Assembly (NCBI RefSeq): GCF_000383955.1
Contig: NZ_KB913013.1
Coordinates: 2,338,694-2,402,693 of the forward strand
Length of the DNA: 64,000 bases
Direction: 5' to 3'
Origin: Rudanella lutea DSM 19387
GTDB taxonomy: Bacteria; Bacteroidota; Bacteroidia; Cytophagales; Spirosomataceae
The notes beneath the pieces are model-generated. The model saw nothing but the letters and a program-made list of their open reading frames with translations, made no database searches and was not told the DNA's origin. The position numbers and the translations under genes were made by a program. The number at the start of each line of letters is the position of its first letter. Within the stretch, counting starts at the first letter, position 1. Below are positions 8,201 through 16,650 of the stretch, piece after piece.

Positions 8201-10813
8201 CTGAGCGCCCGGCCGCAACCGCCCTTCGCGGTCGAGGGCCACCGACTCAAACGCTAGCGGGGCGTTGGTAGTCACGTAGGTATCGGCCGCACGAACACCG
8301 AAGAAGACGTCCTGCGTAAACACATCAAACCGCCGAAGCCGATTGACTGGCCGACCGTTTTCGTCAAATACCGTGGAGAATAGTTTGCCTTCGAGCACGC
8401 CCATATCGGCAAACGTAGCCGCCACCGGAAACCGCTCGGTAGCCTGCCCATTGGCGTTGGTACGGCCCTGCCGAAGATCTTTCACGATCGTACCGGCCGA
8501 GGCTCCCTCAGGTTTTTCGAGGGCATCCATACCGCCGATCGTGAAGCCAAAATCCTCGAACCCTTTGGCCACAAATGCCTTTCGCTTGAGTTGGAGTTCG
8601 AGCTCATAAGCCCGGTCGGCAGCGGGCGGCCCAAACAGATTGGTTGCCGTAGCCGAAACCGTGATGGTTTGACCGCTTCGGTACACAGTGCGGTCGGTGA
8701 GTACATCCACTTTAATGCGATCAGGAATAAACTCCTCCACGCTGATCGACTCGGAGGTGAGCAACACGTTGTTGGCGTTGAGCACCTCCACGGTATACGT
8801 GCCCGTAACAGCCGCCGGGTCGAGCGGAATATCGGTAGCTACGGCCCCCTCGCTGTTGGTTTGCTTGCGTAGGCTGCGGAACTCGCGCCCGTTGGGCAAC
8901 AAAACCCGCAAGGTGAGCGGGATAGCCCCCACGCTCTCCCAACGGGCATTGCGCACCACGGTGTTGAGGTGGATGGTTTCGCCGGGCCGATAAATGTTGC
9001 GGTCGCCGTACACGAAGGCTTCGAAACCGGAGGTGTTGTCGCGCTTGCCCTCCACCTCAAACCGCGATGTTTCGACCTCGGTATCGGCCAATGATAGGAA
9101 GTTGAAATCGCTCTCGCCGTTAGTTGCTTCAAGGGAGGCAGTCACCATTGCCATGGTGAAACCGGGGGCTCGCTCGTCTACTTTTTCGAACCGGGCCAGG
9201 CCATCGCCATCGGTCTTGATGGTCATCACCGACTGGTTGTTGCTGCTGATGAGCGACACCGACACACCCTGTAGGTTTTCGGCCGTTCGGATCGACTTGG
9301 CCCACACCAGTACGTCGGTTTTAGTACGCCGGGCAATCAGGCCAATATCCGACACCGAAACCAGCTGGCTCGCGCTCAGATACGCTTCATCGGCCGACCC
9401 CACCGAAATCAGGTACACGCCCCGCATGGGCCGCTCGCGGGTACTGCCGGGGCCGTCGGGCACGGCGATGTTGAGGGCCGAAACACCCCGGACCTTAGGC
9501 AGGTCGGTGGTTTCGACTGTCTTGTTGACGAGCACACTGCTATACTGTCCCTCCTCGTCGTTGACGTACGTATAGGCCCCCGTGGGCGACCAATTTCCGT
9601 CGGCCGTTTCGCCGTACTCCTCGTAACGCCCGCCTTTGAGGTAATGCAGAATGTTGTTTTCGTACAGTTTGGCAATTTTGACCTGCACCTTGGGTACGTT
9701 GACAATCGACAAGCCCACGTTGCGCGCACCCTTCGACGAGAGGTACATGGCTTTTTTATTGGCAAACTGAATGCTGGCGGGCATTTTTCCGAAAAACAGA
9801 TCGCGGCTTACCGGCTCGGCCAACTGGGTATTGAGTACCCCCCGAATCTGGTCAGTGAGGGTCAGCACATAGGTGTCGGTTTCGTTGAAATCGCCCCGGA
9901 TAATGAAACCATTTTCGGTCAGTTCGGCCGTTGTTTCCACGGCGGGCTGAATCGTGTAGTATTCCGACAAACGACCCGGCTGCAACTCCTGGGTTGTTAT
10001 AACACGGGCAAACCCCTGTACCCCCGCGGCTCCCTTCTTGTCGAAACCCGTTTGCACATCTACCACGTCTACGGCCTGGCGGTTGGGCAACGATGCTCCC
10101 TGCTCGATCACCTCCTGGCTGGTGTAACCGGTATTGGGCACTTTAATGCCTTTATCGATTTTGAGTTTCAGAGGTTGCTCGTTGTTCGAAGCGGGGGCAT
10201 CGGGCAGAGTGAGGGCTACGGCGGCTTGCCCTTCCACGGCCGTCGGAGCCTGGGTGGTGAGGGCTTTGTCGGTTTCGGCGGTGATGTTCACTTTACCGGC
10301 CACCTCACCCGCCGACACGGGATAATTAAAATTGAGCCGAAGCTTAGCCACGGGCTGCCCCGTCTCACGCGAACGAGTCCACCAGCTTTCAGTACCGGTA
10401 AGCTGAAGGTAGGGCGTATGGAACGCAATCTCCTCACCCGAAAGCGTCAGGTCTTTGTCGGTGACGTGGGTCAGCAGCTTATCGGTTAGTTCGGCACGGT
10501 AATCGGTGGCGGGGTCGAAAGCCACGGCAGGCGAGAAAATCAGCTCGTTTTCTGATACCCATTTAAACTTACCCCGCACGGCCGGCTTAAACCGTACATA
10601 CTCGGTAGAGTCCCACTCCTGAAGCCGACCGGCAGGAGCCACATTTTTATTGAAAGCAAAACTCAGATTTTGGGTTTGCTCCACTTCGTCCTCAAAGTTA
10701 CGCCCCACCACCGACACCTCGTTGAACGATAGCCGAGAGCAATTGATAAGCAAAAGCGGGATAAAGAAAACGAAATAGGCAATGTAGTGACGTGTACGCT
10801 GGGGGGTTAGCAT
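5213..10813 (-). CDS. thioester-containing bacterial alpha-2-macroglobulin lipoprotein
   Basis: This large protease-trap protein (1866 aa) is predicted to be tethered in the periplasm. The chosen ATG at 10811-10813 gives MLTPQRTRHY followed by a hydrophobic stretch ending LLLINC, a lipobox with Cys25; longer upstream readings have no signal peptide. Seen in order: MG-type N-terminal domains, the MG2 macroglobulin domain near residues 590-690 (VYGDRNIYRPGETI), the bait-region/A2M_N_2 segment near 1040-1190 (VAVVDEGILQL), the A2M domain (WSGILETGFDGEAQFTVDIP), and the thioester motif GCLEQ with Cys1396, Glu1398 and Gln1399. An alpha/alpha toroid and a C-terminal receptor-like domain follow. Known relatives often pair with penicillin-binding protein 1C; no pbpC is in this window. 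The DUF58 gene lies 91 bp upstream. Confidence 0.93.
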   Translation of the reverse strand: MLTPQRTRHYIAYFVFFIPLLLINCSRLSFNEVSVVGRNFEDEVEQTQNLSFAFNKNVAPAGRLQEWDSTEYVRFKPAVRGKFKWVSENELIFSPAVAFDPATDYRAELTDKLLTHVTDKDLTLSGEEIAFHTPYLQLTGTESWWTRSRETGQPVAKLRLNFNYPVSAGEVAGKVNITAETDKALTTQAPTAVEGQAAVALTLPDAPASNNEQPLKLKIDKGIKVPNTGYTSQEVIEQGASLPNRQAVDVVDVQTGFDKKGAAGVQGFARVITTQELQPGRLSEYYTIQPAVETTAELTENGFIIRGDFNETDTYVLTLTDQIRGVLNTQLAEPVSRDLFFGKMPASIQFANKKAMYLSSKGARNVGLSIVNVPKVQVKIAKLYENNILHYLKGGRYEEYGETADGNWSPTGAYTYVNDEEGQYSSVLVNKTVETTDLPKVRGVSALNIAVPDGPGSTRERPMRGVYLISVGSADEAYLSASQLVSVSDIGLIARRTKTDVLVWAKSIRTAENLQGVSVSLISSNNQSVMTIKTDGDGLARFEKVDERAPGFTMAMVTASLEATNGESDFNFLSLADTEVETSRFEVEGKRDNTSGFEAFVYGDRNIYRPGETIHLNTVVRNARWESVGAIPLTLRVLLPNGREFRSLRKQTNSEGAVATDIPLDPAAVTGTYTVEVLNANNVLLTSESISVEEFIPDRIKVDVLTDRTVYRSGQTITVSATATNLFGPPAADRAYELELQLKRKAFVAKGFEDFGFTIGGMDALEKPEGASAGTIVKDLRQGRTNANGQATERFPVAATFADMGVLEGKLFSTVFDENGRPVNRLRRFDVFTQDVFFGVRAADTYVTTNAPLAFESVALDREGRLRPGAQSTVQIVRYDYQTVVEKNSNGVLQYRTSRREKPVYTNALTYNGGRASFRYVPTVSGEYEVRIRRAGATTTGYTLSKFYAYGFNSTTASSFEVSQEGQVLMTFDKATYETGDRAKVLFKCPFNGKLLVTIERNRVLEHRWLDITDKSAEWSFPLGNDHLPNVYVTATLIRAMESPDGVEANLPLTVAHGFAPVTVSDKSTQLPVEIAAVSGSRSKTKQIIRVKTKANAQVTIAVVDEGILQLKNFQTPNPHGFFYQKRALEVSSHDLYAQLFPELSLKSNRSSFGGDGYNLEKRVNPLANSRAKLVAQWSGILETGFDGEAQFTVDIPQFSGDLRVMAVAYKGEAFGSASHNLKVADPVVISAGVPRFLSPGDELNLPVTLSNTTGKAMPVSVRLAVNGPLDIVQDSASASASRLTLQPGREGRVMFRVRARQATGAGAIRVAVQNLTDGRSGETFTDQTDITIRPAASLVKRSQSGVVAGGSAQTIGGAATAYLPGTARTSLVLSRSPVLQYGRELSYLLGYPHGCLEQTISKAFPQLYFADLTRTIGQTANVYFVRNGDSDLNPAFNVRAAVERIEGSQLFNGGFGMWPGGTEAAKPDDWVTAYAVHFLTEADRAGYEVRGATLSKALDYLTALTSTPATEDEAVYDETGSYSVRKVASRTHMYALYALALAGKPNRPSMNYYKNSAVLTTDARYLLAAAFFRLGDTRSYGALLPKRFTDTSRGRLSGGSYASPIRNLALVLEALMATDRDNLQIPTLARQLSGAVRQASYLNTQESAFAFLALGKLARQNAGATVTATVSAGGRALGNFTGADLLLKRVPQSAVSIRTGGTGSLYYLLQSEGIPADGPTPDEDNGLTVRREYRDRNGNPVGSIRQNDLIVVKLTLASTNGLEVPNVVLTDLLPAGFEIENPRLVGEQRDMKWMEGAAKPDMPDHFDVRDDRINFYVTASGETKTYYYLVRAVTRGTFTVGAASADAMYNAELRSYSGAGKVRIE

Positions 10814-10904
10814 AGCTGATATGAAATCGTGACGATTAACGCGGAAATATGCCGAATTGACAGCCTCCTTGCAAGACCCGATGAGTGAAAGGTAACAGCT
10901 GTGC

Positions 10905-11762
10905 TCAGCGTACCCTGAATAAATCGACCAGTTTGGGTACGTAATCGTCGTGGGTGTCGAGGGCGAGGTAATTTGCTTTGTATTGCTTGCACAGACGCTC
11001 GAGCCGGGCGCGGTTGTCGTTGAAGGTATTCTGAAGCCCCGCCCGAAACGCCCGCGACGAGGTGTTGACCCAATTGGTACGGCCCGTTTCGGCATCGTAC
11101 ACCGGAATAATGCCCAAAGGCGGCAAGTTGACTTCGCGTTGATCGTAAAAATGAATCACGACCAAATCGTGCTTACGGGCGAGGGCTTTAAGGCTCTGCT
11201 CGTACTGGGTATCGATAAAGTCGGACAGCAGAATTACCACACTCCGCCGTTTGAGCACATTGAGCGTAAACAGCAGGGCGTCGGACAGGCGCGTTCGGAT
11301 CGACTGCGGCTGGAGTTTAAACAGACTCATAATGAGCTGATAACCGCTTTTCATGCTGTTGGCGGGCTTGATATATAGCTCTTTCTGGTCCGAAAAACAG
11401 TACAAGCCCACGTGGCTGGCTTCCCGAATAGCCGACATCGCCAACACGCCACATACCTCTTTGGTCACGTCGAGTTTGGTGCGCTCCTGCGAGCCTACCC
11501 GTTGCGAGGCACTCACATCGACCACGAAGAAAACCGTCTGATCTTTCTCTTCCCGGAAGACCTTTACAAACGTACCATGCCCTTTCGACGACACGTTCCA
11601 GTCGATAGCCCGCACATCGTCGCCGTACTGGTAGGTTCGCAGATCGGCAAACTCAAGCCCCGACCCTTTGAATACCGACCGAAAGCTACCCCGCATCTGG
11701 CTGTTCACCGCCTTACGAATACGGATTTCGATGTGTCGGAGCCGGGTAAGAAATTCATCCAT
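10905..11762 (-). CDS. DUF58 domain protein
   Basis: The 285-aa soluble protein carries the DUF58 signature near its N-terminus (KGSGLEFADLRTYQYGDDVR followed by AIDWNVSS) and a vWA-like core whose first metal-site loop reads VVDVSAS. DUF58 proteins usually sit directly after a MoxR AAA ATPase in Bat operons and are thought to act as adaptors for envelope proteins. Here no moxR is adjacent; the gene leads into the alpha-2-macroglobulin gene 91 bp downstream on the same strand. Family assignment is firm, molecular role unknown. Confidence 0.9.
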   Translation of the reverse strand: MDEFLTRLRHIEIRIRKAVNSQMRGSFRSVFKGSGLEFADLRTYQYGDDVRAIDWNVSSKGHGTFVKVFREEKDQTVFFVVDVSASQRVGSQERTKLDVTKEVCGVLAMSAIREASHVGLYCFSDQKELYIKPANSMKSGYQLIMSLFKLQPQSIRTRLSDALLFTLNVLKRRSVVILLSDFIDTQYEQSLKALARKHDLVVIHFYDQREVNLPPLGIIPVYDAETGRTNWVNTSSRAFRAGLQNTFNDNRARLERLCKQYKANYLALDTHDDYVPKLVDLFRVR

Positions 11763-11851
11763 GCGTTCGTTGCAGACAATGGGTGGTTTATGGACATCCC
11801 AAACCGCACCTATTGATGTTAATGTATGTTAGTAACTGATAATACTCAGTA

Positions 11852-11879
11852 TTTGGTACGCATCCGAATTGTAGTTTCG
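11852..11879 (+). promoter_or_regulatory. putative Bacteroidetes-type promoter for the DUF4296-hemG pair
   Basis: TTTG at 11852-11855 and TAGTTTCG at 11872-11879, 16 bp apart, resemble the -33 TTTG and -7 TAnnTTTG elements. The -7 differs by one base. The start codon of the DUF4296 gene follows 20 bp downstream. Confidence 0.45.
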
Positions 11880-11899
11880 CACCCGAAAGTTAATCGAAA

Positions 11900-12331
11900 A
11901 TGAGTACGCACCGTATCCCCGGGGTTTTTATGGCCCTTTTGCTGTTGGTCAGTGGCTGTTCGGACAACGACGGCGTTGAGAAACCCGACAACTTAGTCGA
12001 AGCCGACAAAATGGCCCGGATTCTGACGCAGGTTCATCTGGCCGAAGCCCAGGTGGGTCGGTACGCCCTCCGGTCGACCGATTCGTCGACCCTTATTTTC
12101 AAGCGACTTCAAACGGGTATCTTGAAGAAATATGGGGTCGATACGTCGGCGTACCGCAAGAGTTATATCTATTACTCAGCGCACCCCGACAAGCTGGAGG
12201 CTATCTACGCCAATGTCACGAAGGAACTGCAAAAAATGAGCAATGTCTCTTCCACATCGACTACCGCGCCCAGCACCGCTACAGCCACCCGCGCCACTGT
12301 AGGTTCGGGTACTCTTCAGCGACCCCAGTAA
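11900..12331 (+). CDS. DUF4296 domain lipoprotein
   Basis: The protein is 143 aa with a lipoprotein signal ending LVSGC (Cys20). The mature part contains the DUF4296 pattern: a helix with MARILTQVHLAEAQVGRY, then ILKKYGVDTSAYRKSYIYYSAHPDKLEAIYANV. The C-terminus is a Ser/Thr/Ala-rich tail. This family is confined to Bacteroidetes and has no known function. The gene lies 12 bp before hemG and is very likely in the same operon. Confidence 0.85.
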   Translation: MSTHRIPGVFMALLLLVSGCSDNDGVEKPDNLVEADKMARILTQVHLAEAQVGRYALRSTDSSTLIFKRLQTGILKKYGVDTSAYRKSYIYYSAHPDKLEAIYANVTKELQKMSNVSSTSTTAPSTATATRATVGSGTLQRPQ

Positions 12332-12343
12332 AACCACCAAGCC

Positions 12344-13669
12344 ATGCATGTAGGCATTATCGGAGCGGGCATTTCGGGCCTGACGTTAGCATACGAACTC
12401 CAAAAACGCGGTATTCCGTATCGGCTTTTCGAAGCTTCAGACCGTGTTGGCGGGTATATCCAATCGGAGCGCGAGGGTGCCTACCTGCGCGAAATTGGCC
12501 CCAACTCGCTGCTGGGCGGTACCGAACTACTCAACTGGCTCGACGAGCTGGGCCTGACCGGGCAGATCGAGATGGCCAAACCCGTGAGCAAAGCCCGGTT
12601 TATTTTCCGCAACGGCCAGTACCGCGAACTACCCTCGGGTCCGCCCGCGCTTCTGCTGGGTTCGTATTTCAGCTGGAAAACGAAATGGGCCATTTTCAAC
12701 GAGCGGAACAACAAAACAACCTCCCCGCCGGGCGAAACGCTGGGGCAGTTTTTCCGCCGTCGGTTTTCAGGCGAAATTGTCGATTATGCGCTGGCGCCGT
12801 TTGTAGCGGGCATCTACGCCGGAGACCCGGAGCGGCTCCTCGTGTCCGAAACGTTTCCGGTACTGCTTCAGTACGAACGTGAGTACGGCTCGGTGCTTCG
12901 GGGATTTATTAAAAACCGCTCGGGCGAACGGCGGCAGTCGTTCAGTTTTCGTGATGGGATGCAAACCCTCCCGCTCACCCTGGCAGCCAACCTGAACGGG
13001 TTATCGCTCAACGATGCCGTGAGCCACTTGCAGCCACTCCCTGAGGGGCGCTGGCAGGTAACGGCGGCTTCGGGCACGTACTCATTCGATAAGCTGGTAC
13101 TGTCGACACCTACTGGCCCGGCGGCACACCTGCTGGAGACCATTCAACCCGCTCTTTCGGCGGCTCTGCGCCAAATTGAATACCCGCCCATGACGGCCGT
13201 CCACTCAGCCTACAAACGCGCCGATGTGGGTTACCCGCTCGATGGCTTCGGGGGGCTCAACCCCGCCAAAGAAAACCGGTTCTGCGCGGGGCATATCTGG
13301 AGTAGCTCCATTTTTGGGTACCGCTGCCCCGACGACGAGGTGTTGCTAACTACGTTTGTGGGCGGCAAGCAAGCCCCCGACAACGCCCGTAAGCCTGAGT
13401 CTGAGATTTTCGAGCAGGTGCACCGCGAACTGTCCGAAAGCCTGAACATCCGGGCACAGGCACCGGTATGGCGCAGGCTCGTGCGCTGGGAACACGCCAT
13501 TCCGCAGTACGACGCCAACCTGGCGGCTACCAAGCCCCTCATTGCCACCCTCGAAACAGACAACCTGTACGTGAGTGCTAACTGGTACGGCGGCATCTCG
13601 TTGCCCGACTGTATTCGGAAGAGCCAGACGCTGGCCCAGCAGTTTGGCGTGCCGGTTTCGGGCGACTGA
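12344..13669 (+). CDS. hemG: protoporphyrinogen oxidase (HemY-type flavoprotein)
   Basis: This FAD enzyme oxidises protoporphyrinogen IX, or coproporphyrinogen III in some lineages, in late haem synthesis. The 441-aa product has the dinucleotide-binding motif GIIGAGISGLTLAYEL at its extreme N-terminus, followed by the acidic FEASDRVGGYI. It contains FAPF-like LAPFVAGIYAGDPERLLV in the middle. The C-terminal FAD contact NLYVSANWYGGISLPDCI is also present. It is full length for the oxygen-dependent HemY family (symbol hemG or hemY in databases). Whether the substrate is the copro- or proto-form cannot be told from sequence alone. Confidence 0.92.
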   Translation: MHVGIIGAGISGLTLAYELQKRGIPYRLFEASDRVGGYIQSEREGAYLREIGPNSLLGGTELLNWLDELGLTGQIEMAKPVSKARFIFRNGQYRELPSGPPALLLGSYFSWKTKWAIFNERNNKTTSPPGETLGQFFRRRFSGEIVDYALAPFVAGIYAGDPERLLVSETFPVLLQYEREYGSVLRGFIKNRSGERRQSFSFRDGMQTLPLTLAANLNGLSLNDAVSHLQPLPEGRWQVTAASGTYSFDKLVLSTPTGPAAHLLETIQPALSAALRQIEYPPMTAVHSAYKRADVGYPLDGFGGLNPAKENRFCAGHIWSSSIFGYRCPDDEVLLTTFVGGKQAPDNARKPESEIFEQVHRELSESLNIRAQAPVWRRLVRWEHAIPQYDANLAATKPLIATLETDNLYVSANWYGGISLPDCIRKSQTLAQQFGVPVSGD

Positions 13670-13706
13670 TGTTCCGTTTTTAGTGTATCGTGAGTTATTG
13701 AAAATG

Positions 13707-13828
13707 GCTGACGCTTAGGGCCGCTTCGGCGTTCCGATTCGACAGGCTCAGGCTGACGAGCAGCGCTCAAACCAAATGTCAGACTGAGCCTGTCGAATCG
13801 GAACACCGAAGCGGCCCTGTACGCCAGC
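13707..13828. repeat. long imperfect palindrome between hemG and htpG
   Basis: Two 51-nt arms (13707-13757 and 13778-13828) match as inverted repeats at 45 of 51 positions around a 20-nt loop. The arms contain TTCGACAGGCTCAG, a motif I recognise from dispersed palindromic repeats in many bacterial genomes. There is no coding capacity. The rest of the 308-bp spacer (13670-13977) is AT-rich and shows nothing else I can name, although it must hold the htpG promoter. Confidence 0.8.
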
Positions 13829-13977
13829 ATTTTTTTATAATTCACGTTAGTTTATCGTTTTGGTTAGCTGAAGTGCTATCGTGACAATCTGTCAGACTGA
13901 CCCGCTCTGGAACAACTTTTGGAGATAAACCGACATCACACGTATTCTTCAAACAGTTACCTAAATACTCATCCTTT

Positions 13978-15861
13978 ATGGAAGCGGTACAGAACGAAAA
14001 AGAAGGGACTAAACGCGGGCAGATCTCGATTCATACCGAGAACATCTTCCCGATTATCAAGAAGTTTCTTTACTCAGACCACGAAATCTTCCTGCGCGAA
14101 CTGGTTTCCAACGCAGTCGACGCGACGCAGAAACTCAAAAAACTGGCTTCGTACGGCGAATACAATGGCGAACTGGGCGACGACCTGAAGGTGACCGTGG
14201 CGTTCGATAAAGAAGCCAAAACGATCACGATCAGCGACCGGGGTATCGGGATGAGCGCCGACGAGATCCAGAAATACATCAATCAGATTGCGTTTTCGGG
14301 GGCTACCGAGTTTATCGAAAAATACAAGGATAAAAGCGGGCAGGTCGATGAGAAAGCCATTATCGGTCATTTCGGCTTAGGGTTTTACTCGGCCTTTATG
14401 GTGGCCAAAGAGGTTGAAATTATTTCGAAATCGTACCGCGATGAGGAGCCTATCAGCCGCTGGGTGTGCGACGGTTCGACCGAGTTTGAGATTGGCCCCG
14501 CCGAAAGCCGGGTGTCGGGCGGCACCGAACGCGGTACCGACGTGGTTCTGCACATTGCCGAAGATTCGGAAGAGTTTCTGGATGAATACCGCTTGCAGGG
14601 TATTCTGGAAAAGTACGGCAAATTCCTGCCCATCCCGATTGAGTTTAACGGTAAGGTGATTAACAACACCACACCGATCTGGACTAAAACGCCCTCGGAC
14701 CTCACCGACGACGATTACAAGAATTTCTACCGGGAGCTGTACCCCATGTCGGAGGAGCCCCTGTTCTGGATTCACCTCAACGTTGACTATCCGTTCAACC
14801 TGACGGGGGTTTTGTATTTCCCGAAACTGAAAGACGGTTTTCAGTTCAAGCGCGAAAAAATTCAGCTTTACAGCCGTCAGGTATTTATCACCGACGAGGT
14901 AAAAGACGTGGTGCCCGACTTCCTGATGCTGCTGCATGGGGTTATCGACTCACCCGACATTCCGCTCAACGTGTCGCGCTCGTTTCTGCAAGCCGACTCG
15001 AACGTGAAGAAGATCAACAGCTATATCACCCGCAAGGTAGCCGATAAGCTGAACGACCTTTTCAAAGCCGACCGGGCCGCTTACGAAGCCAAATTCGACG
15101 ACATTGGTCTGTTTGTGAAGTACGGTATCCTGAGCGACGACAAGTTCTACGAGAAAGCCAAGGACTTTGTCCTACTCAAAAATACCGAAGTGTCGGGTGC
15201 GCCCTCGCGCTACTTTACGCTCAACGAATACCGCGAGCATGTACAGGCCAACCAAACCGACAAGAGCGAGACGGTCGTGATGCTGTACGCGACCAACGCG
15301 CAGCAACAACACGGATATATTGAGTCGGCACACCGGCGCGGGTACGATGTGCTGCTGATGGATACGCAGATTGACGCCCACTTTATCAACGCCCTTGAAT
15401 ACAAGCTGGAAAAAACGTCGTTTAAGCGCGTAGATGCTGATACGCTCGACAAGCTGATCGACAAGGGCCTCAATACCGAAAGTGTACTCTCGGAAGAAGA
15501 CCGGACGAAGCTGAAAGAGCTGTTTGAGCAGACCCTCGACAATAAGTCTCTGGCCATTAATGTAGAGTCGATGCCCGCCGATGAGCTACCGGTAACGATT
15601 ACGATGCCTGAGTTTATCCGCCGGATGAAAGACATGTCGGCTCTGTCGGGTGAGCAGTCGTTCTACGGCTCACTGCCCGTATCCTACAACGTGGCCGTGA
15701 ATGCCAACCACCCGCTCACGAGCAAAATTCTGAGCACAACCGACGCCGAGGCCCAGAAAACTCTGGTAAAACAGGTGTACGATCTGGCGCTGTTGTCGCA
15801 AAATATGCTCACCGGTGCCGACCTAACCGCGTTTGTGCGCCGGTCGGTAGAGCAGTTGTAA
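13978..15861 (+). CDS. htpG: molecular chaperone HtpG (Hsp90)
   Basis: This is a cytoplasmic ATP-dependent chaperone. The 627-aa protein has the full Hsp90 order. The N-terminal GHKL ATPase carries FLRELVSNAVDA, DRGIGMSADEI and GHFGLGFYSAFMVA. The middle domain includes YFPKLKDGFQFKREKIQLYSRQVFI and LNVSRSFLQADSNVKKI. The C-terminal dimerisation part follows. A short leader (MEAVQNEKEGTKRGQ) precedes the conserved start ISIHTENIFPIIKKFLYSDH. It is a single-gene unit followed by a strong hairpin terminator. Confidence 0.97.
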   Translation: MEAVQNEKEGTKRGQISIHTENIFPIIKKFLYSDHEIFLRELVSNAVDATQKLKKLASYGEYNGELGDDLKVTVAFDKEAKTITISDRGIGMSADEIQKYINQIAFSGATEFIEKYKDKSGQVDEKAIIGHFGLGFYSAFMVAKEVEIISKSYRDEEPISRWVCDGSTEFEIGPAESRVSGGTERGTDVVLHIAEDSEEFLDEYRLQGILEKYGKFLPIPIEFNGKVINNTTPIWTKTPSDLTDDDYKNFYRELYPMSEEPLFWIHLNVDYPFNLTGVLYFPKLKDGFQFKREKIQLYSRQVFITDEVKDVVPDFLMLLHGVIDSPDIPLNVSRSFLQADSNVKKINSYITRKVADKLNDLFKADRAAYEAKFDDIGLFVKYGILSDDKFYEKAKDFVLLKNTEVSGAPSRYFTLNEYREHVQANQTDKSETVVMLYATNAQQQHGYIESAHRRGYDVLLMDTQIDAHFINALEYKLEKTSFKRVDADTLDKLIDKGLNTESVLSEEDRTKLKELFEQTLDNKSLAINVESMPADELPVTITMPEFIRRMKDMSALSGEQSFYGSLPVSYNVAVNANHPLTSKILSTTDAEAQKTLVKQVYDLALLSQNMLTGADLTAFVRRSVEQL

Positions 15862-15872
15862 ACAGAACGTAT

Positions 15873-15921
15873 GCACACAAAAAAGGGGCTGGTTTGGAAA
15901 GTCAGCCCCTTTCTTGTGTGC
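15873..15921. terminator. bidirectional intrinsic terminator after htpG
   Basis: The arms begin GCACACAA and end TTGTGTGC, with GGGGCT...AGCCCC inside and runs of A on the left and T on the right. The element sits 11 bp after the htpG stop and 11 bp before the convergent pirin-like stop, so it can serve both. Confidence 0.8.
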
Positions 15922-15932
15922 ACCTTACAAGC

Positions 15933-16619
15933 TTAACATTCAATGAGCAGCAAAATGGCATTCTCCGAAAGCGCTTCGAACTCGATTTGGGCATCTTGAA
16001 CACTTCGGAGGGCCAGACCGTCTTTGGCTTCGAGTAGGCGGTTCGCTACTTCAAAAGCGCCCTGCAACACCAGAACAAATACATTGGCCTGCGCATCGGT
16101 CAAGGAGTAAACACCCTCAGCTCGCCCATCGAACAGCCCGATACAACAGGCATGGGGCACTGGGCTACCCAATGCCACCAATGCGTTCCGGTGGCCGAAA
16201 TCAATCGAAACAGTCTGGATTTTAGAGCCTCTCTCGGCCGTATCAACCGTGAGCCAGATGTGCAGTACGTTAATGTACTCCGTTTCGTAGGGGTTCGTGA
16301 CGGTGTACGATTCGTTGGCCGCCAACGAGAACCACCCGGCCTGCCCCGGCTCCAGGAAGTCAGATACACCCCCACAACCATACCCAAGCCCACCCACAAG
16401 CGGCAGCAGCAATACCTCGGTTGGCTGCTCAACCCGGAGCGAAAGACTCGCCCCCGGCCGCAACACATCGTCGTTGAGCAGTTGCAACGCTCCGAATGGC
16501 CGACGACCCTCCTGCCGGTAAGCCCCGAAGTTGAAGGTATGATAACTCCGAAGCCCTTCGGATTCGGAACAGCCCCGTTCGGTGGCCAGAAAAATCTGTA
16601 CGTCGGTTTGGGTATCCAT
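15933..16619 (-). CDS. pirin-like / YhaK-type bicupin protein without the usual metal ligands
   Basis: The protein is 228 aa from the chosen ATG (MDTQTDVQIF); an ATG five codons upstream at 16634 is also possible. The beginning IFLATERGCSESEGLRSYHTFNFGAY aligns with the pirin/quercetinase family, which folds as two cupin barrels. Pirins bind iron through an HPHRGFE-type motif. In this copy the corresponding segment (EQPTEVLLLPLVGGLGYG) contains no histidine, so metal binding and quercetin dioxygenase activity look lost. It lies 31 bp after the intradiol dioxygenase-like gene, so the two form an operon. The role is unknown. Confidence 0.75.
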   Translation of the reverse strand: MDTQTDVQIFLATERGCSESEGLRSYHTFNFGAYRQEGRRPFGALQLLNDDVLRPGASLSLRVEQPTEVLLLPLVGGLGYGCGGVSDFLEPGQAGWFSLAANESYTVTNPYETEYINVLHIWLTVDTAERGSKIQTVSIDFGHRNALVALGSPVPHACCIGLFDGRAEGVYSLTDAQANVFVLVLQGAFEVANRLLEAKDGLALRSVQDAQIEFEALSENAILLLIEC

Positions 16620-16650
16620 GCATAACCACCCCACTGGGCGGATTTTTCTG

